This document shows positions 20,831 through 28,680 of a DNA stretch of 64,000 bases, in pieces. Made by a program: the position numbers and the translations under genes. The notes under the pieces were generated by a model. That model was given only the letters and a program-made list of their open reading frames with translations. It had not been told where the DNA came from and ran no database searches. Every line of letters begins with the position of its first letter. The stretch's first letter is position 1. This stretch comes from Paenibacillus brevis (GTDB taxonomy: Bacteria; Bacillota; Bacilli; Paenibacillales; Paenibacillaceae), in assembly GCF_018919145.1 (NCBI RefSeq), contig NZ_JAHLQJ010000023.1, positions 1 to 64,000 of the forward strand, given 5' to 3'.

Positions 20831-21769
20831 TCAAAATCTGAGGCTTAAGTAAATCGCACAGCCAAGCAAGGTGAGCGACAGTGCAAATGCTCCAACCATC
20901 CAGCCTGGTGTCTTGACGTGTACCCTACGTGCAATGTAAGGACCGGTCACAAGATTCTTCCATGCCTGGCAGGCATGCAGCGTATCTCGAAAATCACCGC
21001 GCAAGGCGAGCTCAAGCCAAGAGCGGAAGGGAGCGAGCGCCTCATCCGATCGGACGATCAGCAGCAGATCGTTTTTGCTCCGCGTCTGTGGCAGCTGCTG
21101 AGCCGCTCGCTTCAGCGGCCCCTCCGCTAGGAGATGAATACACACGACGGCAAATGAAAACCAGTCATAAGACGGTTCCGCCGTCCGGCTCCCCGCATTC
21201 CAGAACCCCCGGTCATACCATTCTGTATACTGCTTAATGCTTTTCCCGAGTGCACTGACGCCTCCATAGTCGATCAACTCCACCTCACCGGATGGAGATA
21301 CCATCACATTCTCCGGCTTCAGATCTCCGAAAGCCCAGCCCGCCTCATGAAGTGTGCGAAGCTGCTGAAGGAGATGAAGCCCGGCAACATGAAGCCACTG
21401 TCCGCCTTTGTGCGCAAGAAAAGTACGCAGCGCCTCGCCCTTGACGTAGCGCATCACATAGAATGGGATCTCCCGTCCATGGTGAGAGTAATCATCCACT
21501 TCCACTAAATAAGGAGCGCTCCGATTCTCTCCAAGTCCTCGGAGGCGCGTGCGTTGAACCGCCTTCAATACATTGATCTCGGATTGCAGATCCAGTGTAT
21601 CAAAGCCCAGCTTCATCGCATAGAGACGTGCACTTCCCGTGTGCTTGACCAAATAGACTATTCCATTTGCGCCTTGGCCCAACAGCCGTTGAACCACATA
21701 CTTGCCGCCCTTCCAGCGCCCGGTAACTACTGTCCCTTGCGCCAGATTCCATTTAGACGACGTAGTCAC
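20831..21769 (-). CDS. yabT: Membrane-anchored Hanks-type Ser/Thr kinase (YabT-like)
   Basis: A 312-residue protein kinase: glycine loop LLGQGANGIVYLV (about 30-42), VAIK-type lysine in LYAMKLGF, catalytic loop FGDLKPENVMV (with G in place of the usual HR before D), and metal-binding DYG in place of DFG. It has one C-terminal transmembrane helix (about 290-310) with little after it. The architecture and the yabS-yabT-tilS order match Bacillus YabT, a sporulation- and DNA-damage-linked kinase. The start overlaps yabS by 17 nt. The atypical catalytic loop suggests specialised activity, though the key K, D and N residues are kept. Confidence 0.9.
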   Translation of the reverse strand: MTTSSKWNLAQGTVVTGRWKGGKYVVQRLLGQGANGIVYLVKHTGSARLYAMKLGFDTLDLQSEINVLKAVQRTRLRGLGENRSAPYLVEVDDYSHHGREIPFYVMRYVKGEALRTFLAHKGGQWLHVAGLHLLQQLRTLHEAGWAFGDLKPENVMVSPSGEVELIDYGGVSALGKSIKQYTEWYDRGFWNAGSRTAEPSYDWFSFAVVCIHLLAEGPLKRAAQQLPQTRSKNDLLLIVRSDEALAPFRSWLELALRGDFRDTLHACQAWKNLVTGPYIARRVHVKTPGWMVGAFALSLTLLGCAIYLSLRF

Positions 21770-22505
21770 CGAGCATCCCTTCTTCTCTGTCTGACTCCTT
21801 CAGCCAGTTACTGGAACCATGTCCTTCCAGTGTACCATACCGAAAGAATTCCATCACCTTGAGAATGGCAGGCCCAGTCGGAGTTGCTCCCCGCATCGTT
21901 AGCTTCTGGAAGATCGAGCGCGCTCCTGTGAGCTCCGTGGTCCAGTCCAGATCCATAACCGCTTCTTCCCCGCTGTGAGCCCCAGGAAAATGAAACACCG
22001 CAATCCGGCTCGTTCCCTGCCTTGCTCCGAGGCTCAGCATCATATCCCGGATCGCTTCCTCGACGGCTGCCAGCTTTGGTCTCATGCTTGCACTGGCATC
22101 AATAAGCAGGACTACCTCAAGCGCACTGGTCTCGCTAAGCTCGTCAATGACCTCCACCACCTGGGAACGGGTATCCGGAGGCAGATCCTCAACCGCTGTG
22201 TCCGTCTGTCCCAATATCTGTCTTAGCTCCTTATTAACCGCATGCTGAATTGTCTGAACCACTGTCTTCCGCGTCATCATCTGCATGGTCTGAGCCAGCT
22301 GCCGGGTGCCGGACATTCGGCTCATTCCGCCCCCGGCTCGAGCGATCTCCTCAATTTCCACACTTCCAAGCTCACCGATCGTTCCATAATCGACAATGCC
22401 TACTACGTTCACCGTAATACCTTCCTGCCGAGCCAGCGCAGCCGCCATAACCGGGCTCTCTCCGACATTGGAACAACCATCCGTAATCAGCATAATTTGC
22501 TTCAT
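21753..22505 (-). CDS. yabS: von Willebrand factor A domain protein (YabS-like)
   Basis: 250 residues with two VWA-like segments: an N-terminal strand LITDGCSNVG and a C-terminal strand EVVLLIDASASMRPK, whose DxSxS is the metal-ion-dependent adhesion motif. No signal peptide is seen, so it is probably cytoplasmic. The ATG at 22505 has GGCGGGG 6 nt upstream. It is coupled to the kinase gene by overlap, so it may act as a partner or scaffold of YabT; the function in Bacillus is poorly defined. Confidence 0.88.
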   Translation of the reverse strand: MKQIMLITDGCSNVGESPVMAAALARQEGITVNVVGIVDYGTIGELGSVEIEEIARAGGGMSRMSGTRQLAQTMQMMTRKTVVQTIQHAVNKELRQILGQTDTAVEDLPPDTRSQVVEVIDELSETSALEVVLLIDASASMRPKLAAVEEAIRDMMLSLGARQGTSRIAVFHFPGAHSGEEAVMDLDWTTELTGARSIFQKLTMRGATPTGPAILKVMEFFRYGTLEGHGSSNWLKESDREEGMLGDYVV

Positions 22506-22644
22506 TGCTATCCCCGCCTTCATTTGAAATGATTCTATAATTCTCTTTTCTATCATTTCCATTTCGTAGAGATTTCAAACAGGGCAGAAGCAAACGGCAC
22601 AAAGCTCAAATAAGGATCATCCAGCTTATATCACTACTCATGCA

Positions 22645-22675
22645 AAATAAAAAGCCGAACAATGAGATGTTCGAC
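22645..22675 (-). terminator. Intrinsic terminator after the NRPS-like reductase gene
   Basis: Stem CGAACA/TGTTCG extended by G-C pairs, followed on the minus strand by TTTTTATTTT, ~30 nt beyond the stop at 22703. Confidence 0.85.
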
Positions 22676-22702
22676 TCAAGTCACTTAACAAGGATGATAA
22701 AT

Positions 22703-24598
22703 TCAGTTATTGTTCGATTTGCTTGCAGGGAAGTACTCCGCGTCTACGCCGTACTTGATCATGAGACTTAGATAATCCGCATTCGGCACAGGGCATTCTA
22801 CCTGGCTCTCTTCCAGGAATTCCTGCGTATGTAAGCAGCTATACCGGAACGGCTCGCGGCGAAGCTCCTCCCATTCATAGTGCATTAAATCTCCGTCCCC
22901 TTGATGAGAGCTGCCTAGTTGACTGCATTCCAGCAGCCAGCCCTCGTATTCAGAATCAGACAGCACCTCAATAGGATATCCGCAGCTTCCCAGGCTCTCA
23001 GCAAGTTCTGCAATCGACAGCTGAACCGGATTGCACAGATGAAACAGATGACCCGCCGTATCCCGCCGCATAGCCAGGGCGGTAATGGCCTGAGCCGCAT
23101 AGCTTACCGGAGTCAGGTCCAACAGATGATGAAGCTCCGGAGCCTTGCCCTGTAGGAGAATCATCCGCAGCATTCTGTAAAGAAGGCTGTTATTCACGTT
23201 TTGTGGAAATGCGCCCGTCTCGGCATCTCCCGATAAGTGACCGAGCCGATAGATCGTAACGGCGATTTCCTCCTGCTCGCAGGCTTGAATTAACATCCGC
23301 TCCGCCCGAAGCTTGCTGTCATAATAAGGATGATCCAGCTTTGTGCTATTGGTCTGGCCTGCTTCATACATTCCTGCAGTCGATTCCCGTTCCGCCAACC
23401 CTTCCGGCACACCCATCGAAGACAGGTAATGAATCCGGACATTTCTTTCCCGAGCCCAGGAGAGCAGATGCTCTGTGCTAGTAACATTTATTCGGTTGTA
23501 ATACTCGGGATCATCCGCGTAGCACTCCTGAATCCCGCAGATGATTATGGAATCAATCCGCATCGACACACGCTCTGTCAGACAGCTGTTCAGGCCAAGC
23601 TGCGGCATTTCCAGATCTCCCTTGATGGCAATGACTCTCCCGAGCAGCTCCGACATCATATCCGCTCCGAAAAACTGCTTCATCACCCTTGCAATTCTTG
23701 CATACGGATCATCGTCCTCTTCAGATCGGACAAGGCAATAAATCTTGGCCTGGGTTGTTCTGAGTAATTCACGCAGCACAGAAGCACCCAGATAGCCCGT
23801 TGCTCCGGTCAACAAGATATGCTTTTGTTTGCAGTTCGCCGCTCTTTTGCGCATCACCGGGCTGCCGAATTCAGCAGGGTTCTCTGTCAGCCCGATCATT
23901 TGAGCTTCCGAGTTTCTGACCCGTTTAACCTGTCCCATAAATTCCATCTCTTCTTCGATGACTAAAGGGATCGCTCCGATTGTCACTTTGGAATCATACA
24001 TCGCGGCTTTGACAATACATCCGAAAAAGGAAGCAAATCTATGAATTGTGCTCGGTTTGAAAAGCTGCTTCCGATAGGAAATTTGCAGGGTCCACTCTCC
24101 CCCATAAAGGGGCTCCACATCCCAGTTCAGACAACTGGACTGACAGGTGTGATCCCTGCCGAAGATCGTATGGATCAATCCGGTGCAACCAATTGCTTCT
24201 TCAATTTCCTCGAGCGGAAGGGCCGCAAAATCCAGCGCATCTTGCTTATTAAGCAGCGACTGGTACAATTCAATGAAGCTCATCGAGGCATCGCATCGAA
24301 TCCGCAAGGGAAGGACATAGCCCTTCTCATGCTTTACGCCGACAATCCGCCATGCCTTGCCGCTCATGCGATACAAAAATATATAGTAACAAGCAAGCAT
24401 CCAGAGCCGGCTGTCAAATGCCTTCATTTCTCTGGACAGATATGTCTGATCGAGTTCAAGCGGATACCGGATTTGCTGCATATCCCTTCTGGAATCATCA
24501 CGGGGGTAATCCGTGTACAAATCCAGCCCGGACATCGGGGGTTGCAGATCATACAGCCAATAATCCCGAATAATCCGATCCATTAATAAGATACCCAC
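22703..24598 (-). CDS. NRPS-like protein: condensation C-lobe fused to thioester reductase
   Basis: A protein of about 631 residues inserted between spoIIE and yabS. Residues ~10-225 resemble the second half of a condensation domain: DYWLYDLQPP, then a DYPR linker, YVLPLRIRCDASMSFIELYQ and a terminal helix ending IGAIPLVIEEE. The N-lobe with HHxxxDG is absent. Residues ~260-630 are an extended SDR thioester-reductase domain with the NADPH loop ILLTGATGYLG (265-271) and catalytic YYDSK (425-429). There are no adenylation or carrier domains. In NRPS and carboxylic acid reductases the R domain releases a carrier-bound thioester as an aldehyde or alcohol; here any carrier must be supplied in trans or the partner is unknown. 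GTG at 24598 has AGGAG 10 nt upstream. It is controlled by the riboswitch at 24706. Codon use resembles its neighbours. Confidence 0.85.
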   Translation of the reverse strand: MGILLMDRIIRDYWLYDLQPPMSGLDLYTDYPRDDSRRDMQQIRYPLELDQTYLSREMKAFDSRLWMLACYYIFLYRMSGKAWRIVGVKHEKGYVLPLRIRCDASMSFIELYQSLLNKQDALDFAALPLEEIEEAIGCTGLIHTIFGRDHTCQSSCLNWDVEPLYGGEWTLQISYRKQLFKPSTIHRFASFFGCIVKAAMYDSKVTIGAIPLVIEEEMEFMGQVKRVRNSEAQMIGLTENPAEFGSPVMRKRAANCKQKHILLTGATGYLGASVLRELLRTTQAKIYCLVRSEEDDDPYARIARVMKQFFGADMMSELLGRVIAIKGDLEMPQLGLNSCLTERVSMRIDSIIICGIQECYADDPEYYNRINVTSTEHLLSWARERNVRIHYLSSMGVPEGLAERESTAGMYEAGQTNSTKLDHPYYDSKLRAERMLIQACEQEEIAVTIYRLGHLSGDAETGAFPQNVNNSLLYRMLRMILLQGKAPELHHLLDLTPVSYAAQAITALAMRRDTAGHLFHLCNPVQLSIAELAESLGSCGYPIEVLSDSEYEGWLLECSQLGSSHQGDGDLMHYEWEELRREPFRYSCLHTQEFLEESQVECPVPNADYLSLMIKYGVDAEYFPASKSNNN

Positions 24599-24644
24599 TT
24601 CAACTTCACTCCTGTTTCCTTGTAGAATTTCCCTGTGAACAGAC

Positions 24645-24693
24645 AAAAAAAAGTAACCTATTAAAATGCACAGACTGCTGCACTATAGGTTAC
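24645..24693 (-). terminator. Riboswitch-linked intrinsic terminator (expression platform)
   Basis: A perfect 9-bp stem (GTAACCTAT with ATAGGTTAC) followed on the minus strand by eight T, between the c-di-GMP aptamer and the start codon. The terminator's 5' arm (GGTAAC) can pair with the aptamer's last strand (GTTGCC), giving a simple antiterminator. Confidence 0.88.
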
Positions 24694-24705
24694 CAAAAGA
24701 AATAT

Positions 24706-24790
24706 GGGCAACTGGCTGACATTTCCTTTACTGTTTGCAGGAAGTAGTCCCTATAGCTTTGCGTCACTACCTTTCGATAGTTTTGCCGAA
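24706..24790 (-). ncRNA. c-di-GMP-I riboswitch (GEMM-I)
   Basis: On the minus strand CGGCAAAAC is followed by a GAAA-tetraloop hairpin (CTATC-GAAA-GGTAG), then the invariant GACGCAAAGC, TATAGGGACTA, a P3 hairpin and finally ATGTCAGCCAGTTGCC, whose TTGCC pairs with GGCAA at the 5' end. These are the GEMM-I landmarks in order with correct spacing. If ligand binding locks the GTTGCC strand in P1, the downstream terminator is free to form, so c-di-GMP should turn the gene off. The ligand follows from the family; the switch direction is inferred. Confidence 0.9.
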
Positions 24791-24792
24791 TA

Positions 24793-24973
24793 GACGTTGT
24801 TCAAAAAGCCGGCTTTTGATCACGAAGTATTCCAAGAGGTTGAATCGACATCGAATCTTGCGTTCACCCAAGAACTCTGGTACTCATGTAGGGTTTGCCT
24901 ACAATCCGTTCCTTCTTCTTCGGGTTCTCGTCACCTTCTCGGTGCTGAAAAGCCGGTTTTTTTGAATACGAAC
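24793..24973 (-). repeat. Interspersed inverted-end element, copy 4 (short form)
   Basis: The same element in opposite orientation, ~181 bp, within 3 nt of the riboswitch 5' end and downstream of the predicted promoter, so it is transcribed as part of the leader. Confidence 0.9.
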
Positions 24974-24986
24974 TAATTAATATGCA

Positions 24987-25048
24987 ATTATATGAGTAAG
25001 TTTACTTGACTTTAAATTAACAAAATTAATTTTAACATGTTCATGTTA
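24987..25048 (-). promoter_or_regulatory. Promoter region of the riboswitch-controlled gene, with palindrome
   Basis: TATAAT at 24987-24992 (minus strand) has only a weak -35 17 nt upstream (TTAAAG). A 7-bp inverted repeat TAACATG-nn-CATGTTA lies at 25033-25048, about 40 bp upstream of the -10, where an activator or repressor could bind. The rest of 24974-25134 is A/T-rich with no gene. Confidence 0.45.
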
Positions 25049-25134
25049 TGAAATCTATGAAAATTTCCCTATTTTAGTTACATATTCCCTAAGACATTAG
25101 GACTATCGCCTTATTATATACCATAACCATGTAC

Positions 25135-27633
25135 CTAACTTACGGTTCTGGGACGCTCCAGACGGGTAACCCCAGGAATATGCAGCGTGGACCATTGCGG
25201 TAAATAATGATCAATTCGTGCTACCGCTACCGTCATATCATCCTGAATCACATTACTCTGATAACGGATCACAGCTTCCAACAGACAATCGGCAATCTCT
25301 TGCGGATCCTCAGATTGAATCTCCTGAATGAGGCGCTTGATCCATAGCTCTTTATTTACCGCATACCCCGGAGCATCATAGATGCCGTCCGTCATCATCA
25401 CCAGCGTATCGCCGGGATATAGCTGCACGGTTACCAAGTCAATCTCGATTTCCTGTACAATCCCTATCGGCAGATTGCTGGCCATAACCGGAATGACCTC
25501 CTGGCCTCGTTTGATAAAGCTGGGGGATGAGCCTATTTTCAAAAAAGTAGTCCTGGCCGAGTATTCGTCAATCAGCGCCATATCGACCGTAGCATAGATT
25601 TCATCCGGGGAACGAAGCATCAGCACCGAATTGACGGACTTGATCGCGAGTGTCTCGTCCATTCCGGATTGGAGCAATTGCTCAAGAATGCTCAGGGCCG
25701 TACTGCTTTCCTGTCTGGCCCGCTCGCCATTTCCCATCCCGTCACTGAGCGCTACCGCGTAAGTTCCGTTGCCTAATTCAACCGTGCTGACGCTATCGCC
25801 GGACAGCAGATCTCCGCCCTTGGCCGTACCCGCTACACCGGTCGTGATCTCATAGGACTTCGCTGATCCAAACGTTACAGTGGCTAGCCCCTCCCTGCCT
25901 CCATGCATCGTCTCGCCTATGACTGCAATGTGCTCCTCCAAAATATCCGAGAGCAAAGGGGCAATCATTTTGCGGCATTCATCGAAACCCCGGGTATAGG
26001 CGTGGACAATCTCGATTTCAACATTTCCGTGATCCAAATTCACAATGTCGATGCTATGAATGGAAAGCCCCATCTTCTCCAGCGCCTCCCGAATCTGCTC
26101 CTCTTGCTTATACATCGCTTGTCCTTCGCGTTGAATTTCCTTGGCCAGGTCCTCCATGACCTGTGATACCCCTGACAATTGCTCCGCGACGAGCAAACGG
26201 CTGTCGTATATTTGCCGTTTCCAGTGCATATCATGTTCATACAAGCTGTATTCACGCTTCATGACACCGAGCACCTGCTCGCTCTTGGTGCACAGCCGAT
26301 TCCATCTGGCAGGCAACTCCTCTTTGGTAATGCCAGGGTTCTCCTCCACCGCCGACATCATCTCCGTCATGAGCTTATAAGTTTGATAGAAATTCCCGTC
26401 CCAGCAGGTCTTTCTACGGAAGCAGGTTGAACAAGCTCCTTCGGTAACCGCCGTCATAAAATGATCAACCTCTTCGCTGCGCTTGGCGATCTCCCCCGAG
26501 CTGGCCATCTGCCCAAAGCTGCGCGACAGCTGCTTGAAGACCTCTGAGAATTGAGTAACCCGGCCAGCCGTAACCTCCCGCATCCGTTTGGCATACTCGT
26601 GCTGGCTCTTCGTATGATCCTGGGTTCCTGGAATGTACTTGGCGATGGAACTGATCACACTCTTCGGCGTCACCATAAAGAACAGCACCGCGATACAAGT
26701 CTCCCAGGTCGAGGCCATCACTTCATCAGACCCGTTCAGATAGATCGACAGAATCGAGGAGCCTAACAGCATCCCCAGACCGACAGCCCACTTCCTGCCC
26801 TCGCGAAGCATGCCCGCAAGCATGCCGGAAAAAGCCAACAGGCTCATTTGATAGAGCGCCGCCGTATCCGCCAGACTTAGAATCAAGCCGGTAATAACTC
26901 CTACCGAAGCCCCCAGCGTTGCTCCGCCTACCAAGGCGAATAATAGAATTAAATAACGAGTCAGCATGTGCTCCACGGAAAGTCCCGATATTTCCCATCC
27001 GACCGATCCGGTCATGACAGATGCCAATAGGATCACGAGACAAATAATCTCCTCCGTTCGCAGCTGGTGATTGCGCTTTCGATACGTAAAGACCGGAATG
27101 GCCTGAATGAAGACCAGGGTAAGCACAAAGCTGAGCACCGAATCCATCACCGTAATCATCAAGGCATACCATGACAATGAAGGGCCGATTACCGCTTCGA
27201 ACAGAAGCACAAGAAAGGCGCTCGTAAATACCATCAGCGGAGCATAGGATGCCTCAGCCCGTTCAAAGGACTCCATGCCACGGTGAATTAAGTAAAATAT
27301 AAGCAGCTCCGCCGCAATCACGGTAGCGTGATGACCGGATACAGCCATGGCGCCGACCGTCATAACTGCTCCCGTCATTACAGCGATATCACGCCGCATA
27401 AACATCATGACCGCAAAAAAAGCAATGGCAAAGGGAGACAGCTCGTCCAGGATCGTCGCCTTGCCGAGCAAGAAGCTCATCAAGAGGAACAAGCCGTTCC
27501 ATTTATTCACGGCAAACAGCCGGCTGAGCTTGCTTATGACCGGAATCTGCCTCCACTTGCTCCAATGAAACGATTCAACCTGCTCTTTCGCCTTCTTCAA
27601 CCCGGGGAACGGGATGACATTCCACTTGTCCAT
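25135..27633 (-). CDS. spoIIE: Stage II sporulation protein E (PP2C phosphatase)
   Basis: Dephosphorylates SpoIIAA to release sigma-F in the forespore and takes part in polar division. The 832 residues match the family: an N-terminal basic tail, about ten transmembrane helices (about 45-320), a central regulatory/FtsZ-interaction region with CSTCFRRKTCW, and a C-terminal PPM phosphatase. The phosphatase shows GDLLSGDSVSTVELGNG, the metal-binding SDGMGNGERARQESS and MMTDGIYD. The upstream promoter has the 21-bp spacing of Spo0A-activated sigma-A promoters, and a repeat copy lies in the leader. Confidence 0.97.
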   Translation of the reverse strand: MDKWNVIPFPGLKKAKEQVESFHWSKWRQIPVISKLSRLFAVNKWNGLFLLMSFLLGKATILDELSPFAIAFFAVMMFMRRDIAVMTGAVMTVGAMAVSGHHATVIAAELLIFYLIHRGMESFERAEASYAPLMVFTSAFLVLLFEAVIGPSLSWYALMITVMDSVLSFVLTLVFIQAIPVFTYRKRNHQLRTEEIICLVILLASVMTGSVGWEISGLSVEHMLTRYLILLFALVGGATLGASVGVITGLILSLADTAALYQMSLLAFSGMLAGMLREGRKWAVGLGMLLGSSILSIYLNGSDEVMASTWETCIAVLFFMVTPKSVISSIAKYIPGTQDHTKSQHEYAKRMREVTAGRVTQFSEVFKQLSRSFGQMASSGEIAKRSEEVDHFMTAVTEGACSTCFRRKTCWDGNFYQTYKLMTEMMSAVEENPGITKEELPARWNRLCTKSEQVLGVMKREYSLYEHDMHWKRQIYDSRLLVAEQLSGVSQVMEDLAKEIQREGQAMYKQEEQIREALEKMGLSIHSIDIVNLDHGNVEIEIVHAYTRGFDECRKMIAPLLSDILEEHIAVIGETMHGGREGLATVTFGSAKSYEITTGVAGTAKGGDLLSGDSVSTVELGNGTYAVALSDGMGNGERARQESSTALSILEQLLQSGMDETLAIKSVNSVLMLRSPDEIYATVDMALIDEYSARTTFLKIGSSPSFIKRGQEVIPVMASNLPIGIVQEIEIDLVTVQLYPGDTLVMMTDGIYDAPGYAVNKELWIKRLIQEIQSEDPQEIADCLLEAVIRYQSNVIQDDMTVAVARIDHYLPQWSTLHIPGVTRLERPRTVS

Positions 27634-27658
27634 CTCCTGGCACCGCCCTTTACGTTTT

Positions 27659-27843
27659 TAAAGGTTGTTCAAAAAATCATCTTTTGATCACGAAGAGTTT
27701 CAAGAGGTGATTCAACATCGAATCTTGCGGTCATCCTAGAAGTCCGGTACTCATGTGTAGGGTTCTCCTACACTTCGTTCCTCCTTCTTAGGATTATCAC
27801 AACCTTCTCGGTGCTGAAAAGCTGACTTTTTGAACACGCACTT
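27659..27843 (-). repeat. Interspersed inverted-end element, copy 5 (short form)
   Basis: ~185 bp in the same orientation as copy 4. It fills the predicted spoIIE 5' leader from 26 bp before the start codon to just below the -10 element. Confidence 0.92.
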
Positions 27844-27860
27844 TTACTAATGTATGTCCC

Positions 27861-27928
27861 ATTATAGGAGCGGCCAAGCGGAAAGTTTGTCATTTACCGG
27901 AGTACAAGCCTTAGAAATTTCCGACAAA
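27861..27928 (-). promoter_or_regulatory. spoIIE promoter with Spo0A boxes
   Basis: ATGACA (27888-27893) and TATAAT (27861-27866) on the minus strand are separated by 21 nt, the unusual spacing of Spo0A-dependent sigma-A promoters such as spoIIG and spoIIE of Bacillus. TGACAAA overlaps the -35 and TTTGTCGGAAA (27918-27928) lies 25 nt upstream; both resemble 0A boxes (TGNCGAA). Confidence 0.75.
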
Positions 27929-28151
27929 TTGAGAGCGGTCTACGAAACATCACGAACCCGCGCCTCCCATACAGCTGCACGATCCAATGCGTGCTTATGT
28001 TCGTAATAATCCACAGGTAGGAGAGCCTGTTTGCTTGTCATATTCCTTGTGGATTACCATGGATTGCGTTGGAACCTGTCGCCTCCGCCAAGAAGACGAC
28101 AAAATAAGTTTTTACGTGAAAATTATAGCTTGTTCATGTCGCACAACATAC
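27929..28151. other. Gene-free gap between yabR and spoIIE with an inverted repeat
   Basis: No tRNA or gene is seen, although Bacillus has tRNA genes in this gap. It holds TAATCCACA at 28007-28015 and its exact inverse TGTGGATTA at 28048-28056, which could form a 9-bp stem. Each is one mismatch from the DnaA box TTATCCACA. Function unknown. Confidence 0.4.
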
Positions 28152-28180
28152 AAAAAACCGCAGGCATGACTGCCTGCGGT
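28152..28180 (-). terminator. Intrinsic terminator after the S1-domain gene
   Basis: Perfect 10-bp stem ACCGCAGGCA/TGCCTGCGGT with a TGAC loop, followed on the minus strand by a T-run, 18 nt after the stop. Confidence 0.95.
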
Positions 28181-28197
28181 AGTTCTTTATCATGAAA

Positions 28198-28680
28198 TTA
28201 CATGCGTTTGGCTCCGCGTCCTCCGCGTTTGCCTTCCGTGTTCTTCTTCAGCGACGAGATACGTTCCTCGCTGTCCTTAAGGAAACGGGAAACTTTATCC
28301 TCAAAAGAAGCTTTGTTCGCTTGCGGCTTGAAAGGACGTCCTCCGCGATCCCGGTTAAATCCTCCACCCGGACGGTCACCATCACGGCCACCACCACTTG
28401 GACGATCGCTGCGCGGTGCACGAGGCGGTCTGGCCTCTACCGGCTTATCAACGGCTTGCTTAATGGAAAGTCCGATCTTGCCGTCCTTGTCGACATTGAT
28501 TACCTTTACCGTAACCGTGTCGCCAATCTTCAGATGATCATTGACATCCTTCACGTAATTGTCAGCGATCTCTGAAATGTGAACGAGACCCGTGACACCT
28601 CCTGACAGATCCACAAATGCTCCGAAATGCGTGATGCCTGTCACTTTTCCCTCTAACTTGGTGCCCACTTCTATTGACAT
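28198..28680 (-). CDS. yabR: S1 RNA-binding domain protein (YabR-like)
   Basis: 160 residues. One S1 OB-fold domain (about 5-72: GTKLEGKVTGITHFGAFVDL, then GLVHISEIAD) is followed by a basic Arg/Gly-rich tail (75-125) and a C-terminal helix (ASFEDKVSRFLKDSEERISS) ending in a lysine/arginine cluster. It probably binds RNA or ribosomes. The ATG at 28680 gives the typical S1 N-terminus, with GGGAGG about 13 nt upstream, a little far. Position between divIC and spoIIE matches Bacillus yabR. Confidence 0.9.
   Translation of the reverse strand: MSIEVGTKLEGKVTGITHFGAFVDLSGGVTGLVHISEIADNYVKDVNDHLKIGDTVTVKVINVDKDGKIGLSIKQAVDKPVEARPPRAPRSDRPSGGGRDGDRPGGGFNRDRGGRPFKPQANKASFEDKVSRFLKDSEERISSLKKNTEGKRGGRGAKRM

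Noticed and set aside
27987-28169. Plus-strand 60-codon frame in the yabR-spoIIE gap
   Set aside because: No ribosome binding site, overlaps the yabR terminator, low-complexity composition.
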